Source: Flavobacterium psychrotolerans (GTDB lineage: Bacteria > Bacteroidota > Bacteroidia > Flavobacteriales > Flavobacteriaceae). From it: DNA of 64,000 bases. The notes under the pieces were generated by a model. That model was not told the origin of the DNA. It saw only the letters and a list, made by a program, of their open reading frames with translations, and ran no database searches. Location of the stretch: the NCBI RefSeq assembly GCF_003097635.1, contig NZ_QCZI01000002.1, positions 186,001-250,000 on the forward strand, read 5' to 3'. Positions 34,631 to 42,927 of this stretch are shown here, in pieces (within the stretch, counting starts at the first letter, position 1; each line of letters begins with the position of its first letter). The translations under genes were made by a program, and so were the position numbers.

Positions 34631-37600
34631 TGTTTTTAAAATATTCTTGAACCTTCTGGTTAAAATTGGAGCGCAAAGGTAAGCTTTGTCTATTTAAAAT
34701 CTCTATACTGTTCAGATAATCTTGTAAACGAGACGGCAAGGCCTTGCTTTGGTTGTTGAACTCCTTCTTGTTCGTTTGCGATTGGCGCTTTTGTTCTTCT
34801 CCTTGCTCCTGTATGGCTTTGTCTAATTTGAGCAATTCTTGCTTTACATTTAACACTTTTTGGAGTACTTCATTTTTAAAACCTTTGTTCAATAATTGCT
34901 TTTCAATTTCCTTCATTTGATCTAATGCGTTTTGACTAACTCCGCCCAAACCCTTTTTATTTAATTCATTCTGAAGGGATTCCCGAAGCTGTTTTTGTTC
35001 TTTGTAAATCTCCATAATGGCCTTTGCATCTCCTTCACCATCATCCCCGTTTTCACCGCCTTTGCCACCTTGAGAATCTCCATTTCCACTTTTACCGTCC
35101 TTACCAGAATTGCCTTTATCTCCTTCTCCTGATTTTTTACCCTCACCGGGTTTCTTGCCTTCACCCGGCTTAGATCCCTTTTTCATACCTTCTTTCATCT
35201 TATCCCCTATCCCATCTTGCTTTTTTATGATATCGGGCAATTGCATGCCTTGTCCTTCACCGTTACCGGGCTTAGGTTTACCTGTACCCATTCCGGAAAG
35301 TGACATTTGCATGTTATTAAGAATGTCACTCAAAAAATCAGCCAATTTATTGGAAGCCGAAATAGTGTATTGTTGATGAGACAATCCTTTTGGGATTTGT
35401 GCTTCTACTAAATTCTCTATCGCTTTATCAATATTGTAATGGACGTTCCCTATTACTTTGGTAACATCTTCGGCAATTTTTGGGTTACGCAAAGACATAG
35501 CAAATAAACTGTCATCAACATGTTTGAACTGTTGTTTTAAATCTTGTTGGATTTTTAAATTTTTATTAAACGAAGGAGCACCTCTTTTCAATCCTTTGAA
35601 TTCCTTCATTAAATCCTCCTGTGAAAATGAGAATGCCAATAAATTATCTAAAATTTGGCGCAACATTTTCACGTCTTCTTCTATTTGTTCCATATCTCCG
35701 CTTTCCAAACTTTCGGACATTTTCATGGACATTTCCTTCATTTTCTTGGATGCACTTTTTTGTTTCGGTTTGGCCTTGCCTTTATTTTCCTTTTGCAATT
35801 CTTCCGAAGCTTTCTTTAAATCTTCATCAATGCTTTTTTCTTTATCGGCATCTTTAGGGATATCAATAGGCGATTTTAATTCTTTGTTTTCCTTTTCTAA
35901 TTCCTTTAACTCCTCTTGAATTTTATCAAATTCCTTATTAATTTCCTCTTGCTTAACGGCATTATTTTCCTTTTCGTTATTTGATAATTCCTCTTGCTTT
36001 TCAGAAAGTTTCTCTAACTTATCAGCAAGTTGTTCTGCCTTTTTCTCGACGTAATATTTCTTGGTTAACTCGACAAGCTGTTCTAAATTCTTAGTTTGGT
36101 TTTTACTGTTTTGCTTGAATTGATCTAACTTCTCCATCAATTCTTCATTCTTGATTTTATCATTCAACTCTTTGAGTTCGTTTAAAAGTTTTTGATTTTT
36201 TTCTAAATCCTTTTCGGCATTATCCAACCGTTTTTGCAATTCGTCATTAAAATCGTCTTTCTTGTCGGTTTTGAATTTATCCAAATTGTCTTTCATTTTT
36301 TCGGCAAATTCCTTCATCATGTCGTCCTGCTGTTTCTGACGTTTGATAAAATCATTCACTTTCTGCTGGTCTTTAAATTCAAGATTGTCTTTCTCTTTTC
36401 CGGCTTTCTGTAGTTTTTCGATTTCAGATATTTGCTTGTCCTGATTCTTTAATGACTTTTGTAAACTATTGATATTGTCGTTTTGCTGTTGCAAAAGTTG
36501 GTCTTCTTTTTCAACATCAGTCGCTATTCTATTTGAGAAAACAGAAGACTTGGTGCTTTTGAAATTATGAAGGGCATCATTGTCAAAAACCTCAAAATAA
36601 TATTCATAAGAAACGCCCTCAACAACCGGAAGCGTGCTTGGGAAAGAAAATACAAATTGGTCAAAAATATCTTTCCTGACGGCAATTGTTCCACGTTTGG
36701 CATTTTGTGGTTTGTCTTTTTCATAATAAATCACTTGTAGTTTAGACAAGCCATAATCATCTGAAATTTGCCCTAAAACATAACTCTTTTCTGTTTTTAA
36801 GCTATCAGGAACATGATTAACATTGATAGTAGGAAACTGATCTTTAATAACCGAGATCTGATAATTTAGTTTTTCGTAGTTTTTTACCTTATCATTTGAC
36901 GTACAGATTTGATATTCTGTGTTTTGTGAAATATTTTTAGATAACGTAAAAGTGTTATCCGACTTCAAAAAAGAAAAATTCGACTTCAAATCCGTCCAAT
37001 CTACTTTTTGAGTGGCTTGCGTATTCATTTTCCATGTTACGCGAGTGCCTTCAGGAAGAATAGCATTTCCAGTACCTTTAACAATTTCTGGCTTTTTATT
37101 CAAATAAGAAGGGAAATTCAACTGCATTTCAAAATTAGCAATCGAAGGAACCGTTACTACATTCAATTCAAATTCAGAGGAAGAAACCGCATTGGCCTCC
37201 ACGTGGAACAAAACGTTGGCTAATGGCTTCGAAATTTTAAATTGAAATTCACCTGCCTTTATCGTTTCCATAAAATAACTTTCATCGTCTATGAAAATCA
37301 TGGCATTTTCTGGAATTATCTTTCCTTCTGATTTTACTCTAAGTATAAAATCTTTGTTTTGTTCCGTTTGCAAATGATTATTCAACACTACAAATTTGAA
37401 AGGTGCAGGCGGAAGAAATTGTTCCTTAAAATGAACTACCCTGTTTAAACTTTGGGAAATCATCATGCTGTTTCCAGAGAGATAAAAAAAAGCAAAAAAC
37501 AAAATGGGTAGTATCGCCAATGGCAAAAATTTCTTGTTTGTTTTAAAATCAACAGCTTTACCAAAAGGAATCGGTTGCAATGAATTGGCTCTTTGTTCTA

Positions 37601-38000
37601 TGGATGCCAATAGCAATTCCGATTTCTCTTGGTGGATTTCTAAATCCGACAATTGAAGAAAATTGGTCAACTTGTCGTTGACTTCCGTGAAATGATTTCC
37701 TATTATTGTTGACGCTTCCTTGTAGTCAATTCCTTTTTGGAGTTTGAATAATTTGAAAAGCGGAAATAGCATAAATCGAAACACTAGGAAAAGTTCCACC
37801 ACTACAAAAGTCCAAAACAAAAACGCTCTTCCCATTGGCTTGAGCCAAAGAAAGTACTCCACGAAAAGCGTAAACAAGAAATACAACAAACCTAAACCAA
37901 CAAAGAAAATACTTCCTCTGATTAGTTCATTCGTATAATATTTTTTAATAAAAGCCTCTAATTTTTGATAAATAGCGCTTGAAGATTCCAATGATTCCAA
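34617..38000 (-). CDS. Large coiled-coil membrane protein, DUF4175 type
   Basis: A 1127-residue protein. Hydrophobic helices occur near residues 30-48, 55-78 and 155-175, followed by a beta-rich extracytoplasmic region (about 200-500), a very long Lys/Glu/Gln/Asn coiled coil (about 500-760), a helical block, a Gly/Lys/Pro-rich low-complexity linker (MQLPDIIKKQDGIGDK through GKDGKSGNGDSQGG), and a C-terminal conserved block (PSRLQDYLNSIEILNRQSLP). This order matches the DUF4175 family of Bacteroidota, whose function is unknown. It is translationally coupled to ybeY by a 14-bp overlap and heads the likely DUF4175-ybeY-mnmG unit. Confidence 0.8.
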   Translation of the reverse strand: MESLESSSAIYQKLEAFIKKYYTNELIRGSIFFVGLGLLYFLFTLFVEYFLWLKPMGRAFLFWTFVVVELFLVFRFMLFPLFKLFKLQKGIDYKEASTIIGNHFTEVNDKLTNFLQLSDLEIHQEKSELLLASIEQRANSLQPIPFGKAVDFKTNKKFLPLAILPILFFAFFYLSGNSMMISQSLNRVVHFKEQFLPPAPFKFVVLNNHLQTEQNKDFILRVKSEGKIIPENAMIFIDDESYFMETIKAGEFQFKISKPLANVLFHVEANAVSSSEFELNVVTVPSIANFEMQLNFPSYLNKKPEIVKGTGNAILPEGTRVTWKMNTQATQKVDWTDLKSNFSFLKSDNTFTLSKNISQNTEYQICTSNDKVKNYEKLNYQISVIKDQFPTINVNHVPDSLKTEKSYVLGQISDDYGLSKLQVIYYEKDKPQNAKRGTIAVRKDIFDQFVFSFPSTLPVVEGVSYEYYFEVFDNDALHNFKSTKSSVFSNRIATDVEKEDQLLQQQNDNINSLQKSLKNQDKQISEIEKLQKAGKEKDNLEFKDQQKVNDFIKRQKQQDDMMKEFAEKMKDNLDKFKTDKKDDFNDELQKRLDNAEKDLEKNQKLLNELKELNDKIKNEELMEKLDQFKQNSKNQTKNLEQLVELTKKYYVEKKAEQLADKLEKLSEKQEELSNNEKENNAVKQEEINKEFDKIQEELKELEKENKELKSPIDIPKDADKEKSIDEDLKKASEELQKENKGKAKPKQKSASKKMKEMSMKMSESLESGDMEQIEEDVKMLRQILDNLLAFSFSQEDLMKEFKGLKRGAPSFNKNLKIQQDLKQQFKHVDDSLFAMSLRNPKIAEDVTKVIGNVHYNIDKAIENLVEAQIPKGLSHQQYTISASNKLADFLSDILNNMQMSLSGMGTGKPKPGNGEGQGMQLPDIIKKQDGIGDKMKEGMKKGSKPGEGKKPGEGKKSGEGDKGNSGKDGKSGNGDSQGGKGGENGDDGEGDAKAIMEIYKEQKQLRESLQNELNKKGLGGVSQNALDQMKEIEKQLLNKGFKNEVLQKVLNVKQELLKLDKAIQEQGEEQKRQSQTNKKEFNNQSKALPSRLQDYLNSIEILNRQSLPLRSNFNQKVQEYFKNNDNF

Positions 38001-38119
38001 TTTATTTTTATAACCTATAAAAGTAATAATTTATATGAATACTAAAACGTTAAAAAAATCGCAAACTTTTTAAGCTATAAAAAGGATTATCTCATTTTAC
38101 AATTGACGGCATGAAAACG

Positions 38120-38127
38120 TATCTTTG
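38120..38127 (+). promoter_or_regulatory. -7 promoter box (TATCTTTG) of gltX
   Basis: An exact TAnnTTTG match 50 bp upstream of gltX, with a TTG 14 bases further upstream (closer than the usual 17-23). Confidence 0.5.
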
Positions 38128-38177
38128 CACAACCCTAGGCAAAAAGCTGAAAGGAACTAAGTTAAAATTTTTATACA

Positions 38178-39689
38178 ATGTCTAAACCAATTCGGGTGCG
38201 TTTTGCGCCAAGTCCTACGGGACCATTACACATTGGCGGTGTTCGTACTGCTTTATTTAATTACCTTTTTGCTAAAAAAAATAATGGCGTTTTCTATTTG
38301 CGAATTGAAGATACCGACCAAAATCGTTTTGTTCCAGGAGCAGAGGCTTATATACTTGAAGCGCTAGAATGGTTGGGAATTTCTCCGGATGAAACTATTG
38401 GAAAGAATGAAAAATTTGGTCCATACCGTCAATCGGAAAGAAAACATTTGTATAAAGAATATGCTGACCAATTAATTAATTCCGGAAATGCCTATTATGC
38501 ATTTGACACTGCAGAAGCGTTGGATTTTCATAGAAAACAACACGAAGAACAGGGAAAAACATTTATTTACAATTGGCACAACCGGGAAAAATTAGATACT
38601 TCATTAGTCATTTCTACCGAAGAAACTGCTAAGAGAATCACTTATGGAGAAGATTATGTCATTCGTTTTAAAACTCCTGTAAACGAAACTTTACAATTGC
38701 ATGACCTCATTCGGGGCGATATAAAATTTGAAACCAATTTATTAGACGATAAAGTTTTATTTAAAAGTGACGGTATGCCAACCTATCATTTGGCAAATAT
38801 TGTCGATGATCATTTAATGGAAACCTCGCACGTGATTCGTGGTGAAGAATGGTTGCCTTCTATGCCCTTGCATGTTTTATTGTACAGATCCTTTGGATGG
38901 GAAGCGCCGGAATTTGCGCATTTGCCTTTGATATTGAAACCAGTTGGGAACGGAAAATTATCTAAACGTGATGGCGATAAATTAGGGTTTCCTGTATTTC
39001 CTTTAGATTGGACCGACCCAATTTCTGGAGAAAAATCGTCAGGGTATAGAGAAAAAGGGTTTTTCCCGGAAACGGTGATCAACTTTCTAGCTTTATTGGG
39101 TTGGAATGACGGAACCGAACAAGAGTTATTTTCATTAGCAGAATTGGTGGATAAATTCGATTTGAACCGCGTGCATAAAGCGGGTGCCAAATTTGATCCG
39201 GAAAAAAACAAATGGTTCAATCACCAGTATTTGGTTCAACAAAATGATGCCAATTTGGCGAAAGCCTTTGCTCCTTTTTTAACCGAAAAAGGGATTTCTG
39301 TACCAGAAGTTATTTTAATAAAAATTGTTTCTCTAATCAAAGAACGAGCGCATTTTGTTTCTGAGTTTTGGGATTTAAGTGATTTCTTTTTTGTTGCTCC
39401 AAGTTCTTATGACGAAAAAGCATCAAAAAACTGGAAGGAAGAGACACCGGTTTTAATGCAGGAATTGATTTCGGTTCTGGAAGAAATTACTGATTTCACC
39501 TCCCTAAATATAGAAACCATCGTAAAAGACTGGATGACGAAAAATGAAATTGGGATGGGAAAAGTAATGCAACCTTTCCGTTTGAGTTTGGTGGGTGCTT
39601 TAAAAGGCCCACATTTATTTGATATTGTAGAATTGATTGGAAAAGAGGAAACGATTAAGCGAATAGAGAAAGCGATAGATTCATTATAA
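38178..39689 (+). CDS. gltX: Glutamyl-tRNA synthetase
   Basis: A 503-residue class I synthetase. The HIGH motif region (FAPSPTGPLHIGGVRTALF) and the KMSKS-type motif (GKLSKRDGDKLGFP) are both present, and the C-terminal helical anticodon domain is of normal length. It charges tRNA-Glu. It is one of the few plus-strand genes in the left part of the window and ends at a pair of terminators shared with the convergent gene. Confidence 0.96.
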   Translation: MSKPIRVRFAPSPTGPLHIGGVRTALFNYLFAKKNNGVFYLRIEDTDQNRFVPGAEAYILEALEWLGISPDETIGKNEKFGPYRQSERKHLYKEYADQLINSGNAYYAFDTAEALDFHRKQHEEQGKTFIYNWHNREKLDTSLVISTEETAKRITYGEDYVIRFKTPVNETLQLHDLIRGDIKFETNLLDDKVLFKSDGMPTYHLANIVDDHLMETSHVIRGEEWLPSMPLHVLLYRSFGWEAPEFAHLPLILKPVGNGKLSKRDGDKLGFPVFPLDWTDPISGEKSSGYREKGFFPETVINFLALLGWNDGTEQELFSLAELVDKFDLNRVHKAGAKFDPEKNKWFNHQYLVQQNDANLAKAFAPFLTEKGISVPEVILIKIVSLIKERAHFVSEFWDLSDFFFVAPSSYDEKASKNWKEETPVLMQELISVLEEITDFTSLNIETIVKDWMTKNEIGMGKVMQPFRLSLVGALKGPHLFDIVELIGKEETIKRIEKAIDSL

Positions 39690-39691
39690 TC

Positions 39692-39728
39692 AAAAAACCC
39701 TTTCAGAATTTGAAACTCTGAAAGGGTT
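39692..39728 (-). terminator. Terminator for the convergent outer membrane gene
   Basis: A perfect 12-bp stem (aaccctttcaga / tctgaaagggtt) whose T-run is on the minus strand. It lies right after gltX but points the other way. Confidence 0.75.
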
Positions 39729-39741
39729 AAGTAATGATATT

Positions 39742-39770
39742 AAAGCTCCTGAAATTTCAGGAGCTTTTTG
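39742..39770 (+). terminator. Terminator of gltX
   Basis: A palindrome (aaagctcctgaaa / tttcaggagcttt) with T residues following on the plus strand. It lies next to the end of the convergent gene, so each gene uses the hairpin nearer its neighbour. Confidence 0.75.
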
Positions 39771-39771
39771 T

Positions 39772-40449
39772 TTACAAATTAAACAAGATCTGTCCGCTTA
39801 AAATTCCTAAATGACCTTTGAAGCTATTCCCGTTATTTTTTGTAATTAATTCCGGGTCTTTATTCAAATGGTTTAGCATGTTATTCATCCCGCATTGATA
39901 ACAAATTATGGCGCGAACACGTCTGTTTCCTGCGGAAATTCCCGCATAAAGATTCCCATTAATGGTTGTCACGTCAATAATATCTTTTGCGATTAAAGTT
40001 GTTGGTTTACCTGAATTGTCCAAAACAATATTGTTTTCAGATTTAGCGTCGATTCTCAGTTTTCCGTTCACTTGTAAAATAGGTCCAAGATCTATTGAAA
40101 CGCGGTCTTTAATAATGTTGTAACTCAATATCAATCTAATCTGTGCACCCGACAATGTATATTTTACGTCCTCATTTTTAAGAAATGTTTTTGTTTTGGT
40201 TGCTACCGAAAAACTACTTTCAGTAAACTGCATTCCAAAAATCATACTGAAATTATCATAGTAATTTCCCCGAACTGCCATTCCTCCTACCCATCCTAAT
40301 TCAGGCTTTGTTTTAAAATTATTTGTGGCTAATGACATTTGGGTTATCCCAAGGGTAATTCCAATTCTATTGCCGTCTCTATACCCATACTGGGCAGATG
40401 CAACAATTGTCATCAGGACAAAGGTTACAAGAAGAAAATTCTTTTTCAT
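39772..40449 (-). CDS. Outer membrane beta-barrel protein (PorT-like)
   Basis: A 225-residue protein with a signal peptide (MKKNFLLVTFVLMTIVASAQ) and amphipathic strands (NRIGITLGITQMSLA, LGWVGGMAVRGNYYDNFSMI, AQIRLILSYNIIKDRVSIDL), matching the general OMP_b-brl_2/PorT-type pattern of Bacteroidota. The last strand ends in GHLGILSGQILFNL. The function is unknown. It is convergent with gltX. Confidence 0.72.
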   Translation of the reverse strand: MKKNFLLVTFVLMTIVASAQYGYRDGNRIGITLGITQMSLATNNFKTKPELGWVGGMAVRGNYYDNFSMIFGMQFTESSFSVATKTKTFLKNEDVKYTLSGAQIRLILSYNIIKDRVSIDLGPILQVNGKLRIDAKSENNIVLDNSGKPTTLIAKDIIDVTTINGNLYAGISAGNRRVRAIICYQCGMNNMLNHLNKDPELITKNNGNSFKGHLGILSGQILFNL

Positions 40450-40611
40450 TTGTGGATACTATTTATTTCTTAAAGGAATATGGTATCGCCTTTCTTCATC
40501 ATTATTTGTGATTTGGAATCATGGCAATTTCATATAATAATGTTAACTGACAACAAACGTAAAATATTTTTTGTAATTTGACCCTAATTTATTAACTTAA
40601 TTCAACGTTAT

Positions 40612-41592
40612 ATGAACATTGCCTCTATTATTATTTTAGTATTCGGGTTATTTATTTTTCTATCTGCCTTTTTTACGGTCAAGCAACAATCCTCAGTGAT
40701 TATCGAGCGTTTTGGGAAATTCTTGAGCGTCAGAAATTCGGGGTTACAATTAAAAATCCCATTGATTGATCGAATAGCCGGACGGGTAAACCTCAAAATT
40801 CAACAACTGGATGTGATTATCGAAACCAAAACTAAGGACAATGTATTCGTGAAAATGAAAGTTTCGGTTCAGTTCAAAGTCATTCAGGATAAAGTATATG
40901 ATGCCTTTTATAAACTAGAATATCCGCACGACCAAATTACGGCTTATGTTTTTGACGTGGTTCGGGCCGAGGTTCCAAAACTAAAATTAGACGATGTTTT
41001 TGAAAGAAAAGATGATATTGCCATAGCCGTAAAACGGGAATTAAATGAAGCAATGACCACTTATGGTTACGATATCATCAATACTTTGGTTACCGATATT
41101 GATCCCGATATTCAAGTAAAAAACGCAATGAACCGCATTAACGCCGCAGATAGAGAGAAAACGGCTGCCGAATTTGAAGGAGAAAGCACCCGAATTCGGA
41201 TTGTGGCCAAAGCCAAAGCGGAAGCGGAAAGCAAGCGTTTACAAGGACAAGGAATTGCAGATCAAAGACGTGAAATTGCCCGTGGGCTGGTAGAAAGCGT
41301 GGAGGTTTTGAACCGTGTAGGAATCAATTCTCAGGAAGCATCGGCCCTAATTGTCGTTACCCAACATTATGATACTTTACAAGCTATTGGAGCCGACGCA
41401 AATTCAAATTTAATATTGCTGCCTAATTCACCTCAGGCCGGAAGCGATATGCTCAATAATATGGTGGCTTCTTTTACAGCCTCTAACCAAATGGGAGAAT
41501 TGATGAAGAAAAACAACAAAAAAGTAAAACCAAAAACGGATGAATACCATTCAGGCCATCAAGCGCCGGAAACTCCTGAACCGGAAATTTAA
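40612..41592 (+). CDS. SPFH/band-7 (stomatin/prohibitin-like) membrane protein
   Basis: A 326-residue protein with an N-terminal membrane helix (SIIILVFGLFIFLSAFF), the band-7 domain starting at VKQQSSVIIERFGKF, the paraslipin-type segment VVRAEVPKLKLDDVFERKDD, and a helical Ala/Glu/Lys-rich part (REKTAAEFEGESTRIRIVAK). Members form oligomers in the inner membrane and help organise membrane proteases and microdomains. A partner NfeD gene is not next to it. Confidence 0.9.
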   Translation: MNIASIIILVFGLFIFLSAFFTVKQQSSVIIERFGKFLSVRNSGLQLKIPLIDRIAGRVNLKIQQLDVIIETKTKDNVFVKMKVSVQFKVIQDKVYDAFYKLEYPHDQITAYVFDVVRAEVPKLKLDDVFERKDDIAIAVKRELNEAMTTYGYDIINTLVTDIDPDIQVKNAMNRINAADREKTAAEFEGESTRIRIVAKAKAEAESKRLQGQGIADQRREIARGLVESVEVLNRVGINSQEASALIVVTQHYDTLQAIGADANSNLILLPNSPQAGSDMLNNMVASFTASNQMGELMKKNNKKVKPKTDEYHSGHQAPETPEPEI

Positions 41593-41618
41593 TTGCAATG
41601 CAAACCATTAAAAGAGGC

Positions 41619-41897
41619 TTAATTGCCTCTTTTCTTTTTTGATACCCATTTTTTAAAAAACGGAATTGCTTTGTTTAAAATAAAAGGGGTTGCCATTTTT
41701 AGGACAACCCCATATGGCCCCGTTAGCATGGAATTAGAAGAACTAATTAAATCGGTTACTATATTTTTAGGCGCAAAACTGTCCTTGGTTTTTTGGACAC
41801 TGTTAATTATTTTGCGATAATGGATTTCCTTCTCTAGTTTCAAGATCTCTAATTCATTATTAATTTGTGCGTACGAAGAATATTTTTTAGTTGCCAT
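41619..41897 (-). CDS. Small basic protein, DUF6327-like, of the envelope cassette
   Basis: A 92-residue Lys-rich protein with an amphipathic start (YSSYAQINNELEILKLEKEI) and a C-terminal hydrophobic helix (VVLKMATPFILNKAIPFF) followed by KKWVSKKKRGN. It follows the holin-like gene by 3 bp. Its position and pattern fit the DUF6327 proteins of Bacteroidota; I recall this only loosely, so the name is tentative. Confidence 0.55.
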   Translation of the reverse strand: MATKKYSSYAQINNELEILKLEKEIHYRKIINSVQKTKDSFAPKNIVTDLISSSNSMLTGPYGVVLKMATPFILNKAIPFFKKWVSKKKRGN

Positions 41898-41900
41898 AAA

Positions 41901-42251
41901 TTAATCGTTAAAAAAGATTTCCGAAAATTTTTCTAAGATTGGACCTTCCACTATTTTATTCTTAAATAAAAATATTAACCCCATGACAAGCAAATAGACG
42001 CCACCCACGATTAAAAATCCCAAGGCATAACTGTCTATGGCTTTTCCGATAGCTATAGCTCCAGCAATAGAAAAAAATAACAAGACCAAGCAAAAGCAAA
42101 ACGAAACTAAGATGAATTTTAAAATCATGGTCACGGATTTCATTGCCACTTTAAAACCCCATAATTTATAATAGGCCACATTACTCTCAATAAAAGCTTG
42201 TGCTTGGTCTTGAATAATTTCTGCGTTTTCTTTCAGTCCTTCAAAAGCCAT
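41901..42251 (-). CDS. Phage-holin-family (Phage_holin_3_6-like) membrane protein
   Basis: A 116-residue protein with two transmembrane helices (MILKFILVSFCFCLVLLFFS and YALGFLIVGGVYLLVMGLIF) and charged ends, matching the pattern of the Phage_holin_3_6 family. These proteins occur in ordinary bacterial operons, not only in phages. It is the middle gene of a three-gene unit with YtxH and DUF6327-like genes, often seen in stress-related envelope loci. Confidence 0.7.
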   Translation of the reverse strand: MAFEGLKENAEIIQDQAQAFIESNVAYYKLWGFKVAMKSVTMILKFILVSFCFCLVLLFFSIAGAIAIGKAIDSYALGFLIVGGVYLLVMGLIFLFKNKIVEGPILEKFSEIFFND

Positions 42252-42286
42252 AACGTTTTATTTAGGTTTTCAATACCGATTGGAAT

Positions 42287-42616
42287 CTAATTGTGATGTT
42301 TTGCATTTTGCTCTTTCAAATCAGATAGTTTTGTTTCTAAGAAAGAGATTACATCTTCACTTTTGTTATTCATGCTAGAGACCAAATCTTCGTAGGAATC
42401 TTCAAAGCCTAATTTGGCACTCGAAAACTTACTTTTAATACCTTTTGACGCTTCTTCTAATTTGTGTAAAAAATTATTTTTAGCATCACCATAGCCTTCT
42501 TTCAATTTTGCTCTAGTGTTAGTTCCTTTATCTGGAGCAAACAAAATTCCAATACCTGCTCCAACTGCAGCTCCTGCTAAAAGAGCTATTAATGTGTTAC
42601 CTGTGTTGTTTGACAT
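42287..42616 (-). CDS. YtxH-domain protein
   Basis: A 109-residue protein with one N-terminal glycine-rich helix (LIALLAGAAVGAGIGILFAP) followed by DKGTNTRAKL and a long amphipathic helical tail, the YtxH pattern. It is the first gene of the three-gene cassette and probably membrane-attached. YtxH proteins are linked to general stress responses in other bacteria. Confidence 0.8.
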   Translation of the reverse strand: MSNNTGNTLIALLAGAAVGAGIGILFAPDKGTNTRAKLKEGYGDAKNNFLHKLEEASKGIKSKFSSAKLGFEDSYEDLVSSMNNKSEDVISFLETKLSDLKEQNAKHHN

Positions 42617-42927
42617 GACTTTACTTTTTAAATTAATACTACATTAAAGTTACAAAATATAATAGCCGCACTTTGTTAACAAGATGTTAAAACAGACGGT
42701 TAGTATTTACAAAAAACCAAATAAAACTTCATATTTAAAAGAAAAAATAATAAATGTGGTTGATGTGGTAAAGTTTGTAAAGTGTCTTTAAAAACAGTTT
42801 AAAGAGGCTGGTTTTGATAGTTAAAATTTATGTGGATTGTATTTTATATAAGAATATATAATAATAAAGAAAGCGCCTTGTAAAAAGCGCTTTTCATTGT
42901 TAATATCTATAATTGTGAATTTAATTA
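42617..42927. other. 311-bp gene-free stretch
   Basis: Promoter region of the YtxH cassette (minus strand) plus a hairpin near 42871. Otherwise AT-rich with no gene or clear repeat. Confidence 0.5.
42871..42892 (-). terminator. Hairpin after glnS
   Basis: A stem AAGCGC / GCGCTT is present about 35 bp after the glnS stop. The T-run on the minus strand is interrupted (CTTTCTTTATT), so it is moderately convincing. Confidence 0.5.

Noticed and set aside
37195..37210. Fourth parS-like site in the DUF4175 gene
   Set aside because: Only 12 of 16 positions match and the left half is broken, compared with full matches at the three real sites.
40451..40459. DnaA-box-like TGTGGATAC upstream of the PorT-like gene
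   Set aside because: One mismatch and no second box nearby, so there is no origin-like cluster.
41901..42251. Prophage remnant suggested by a holin-family protein
   Set aside because: No phage structural, integrase or lysis genes are near, and this holin-type family is common in ordinary envelope operons.
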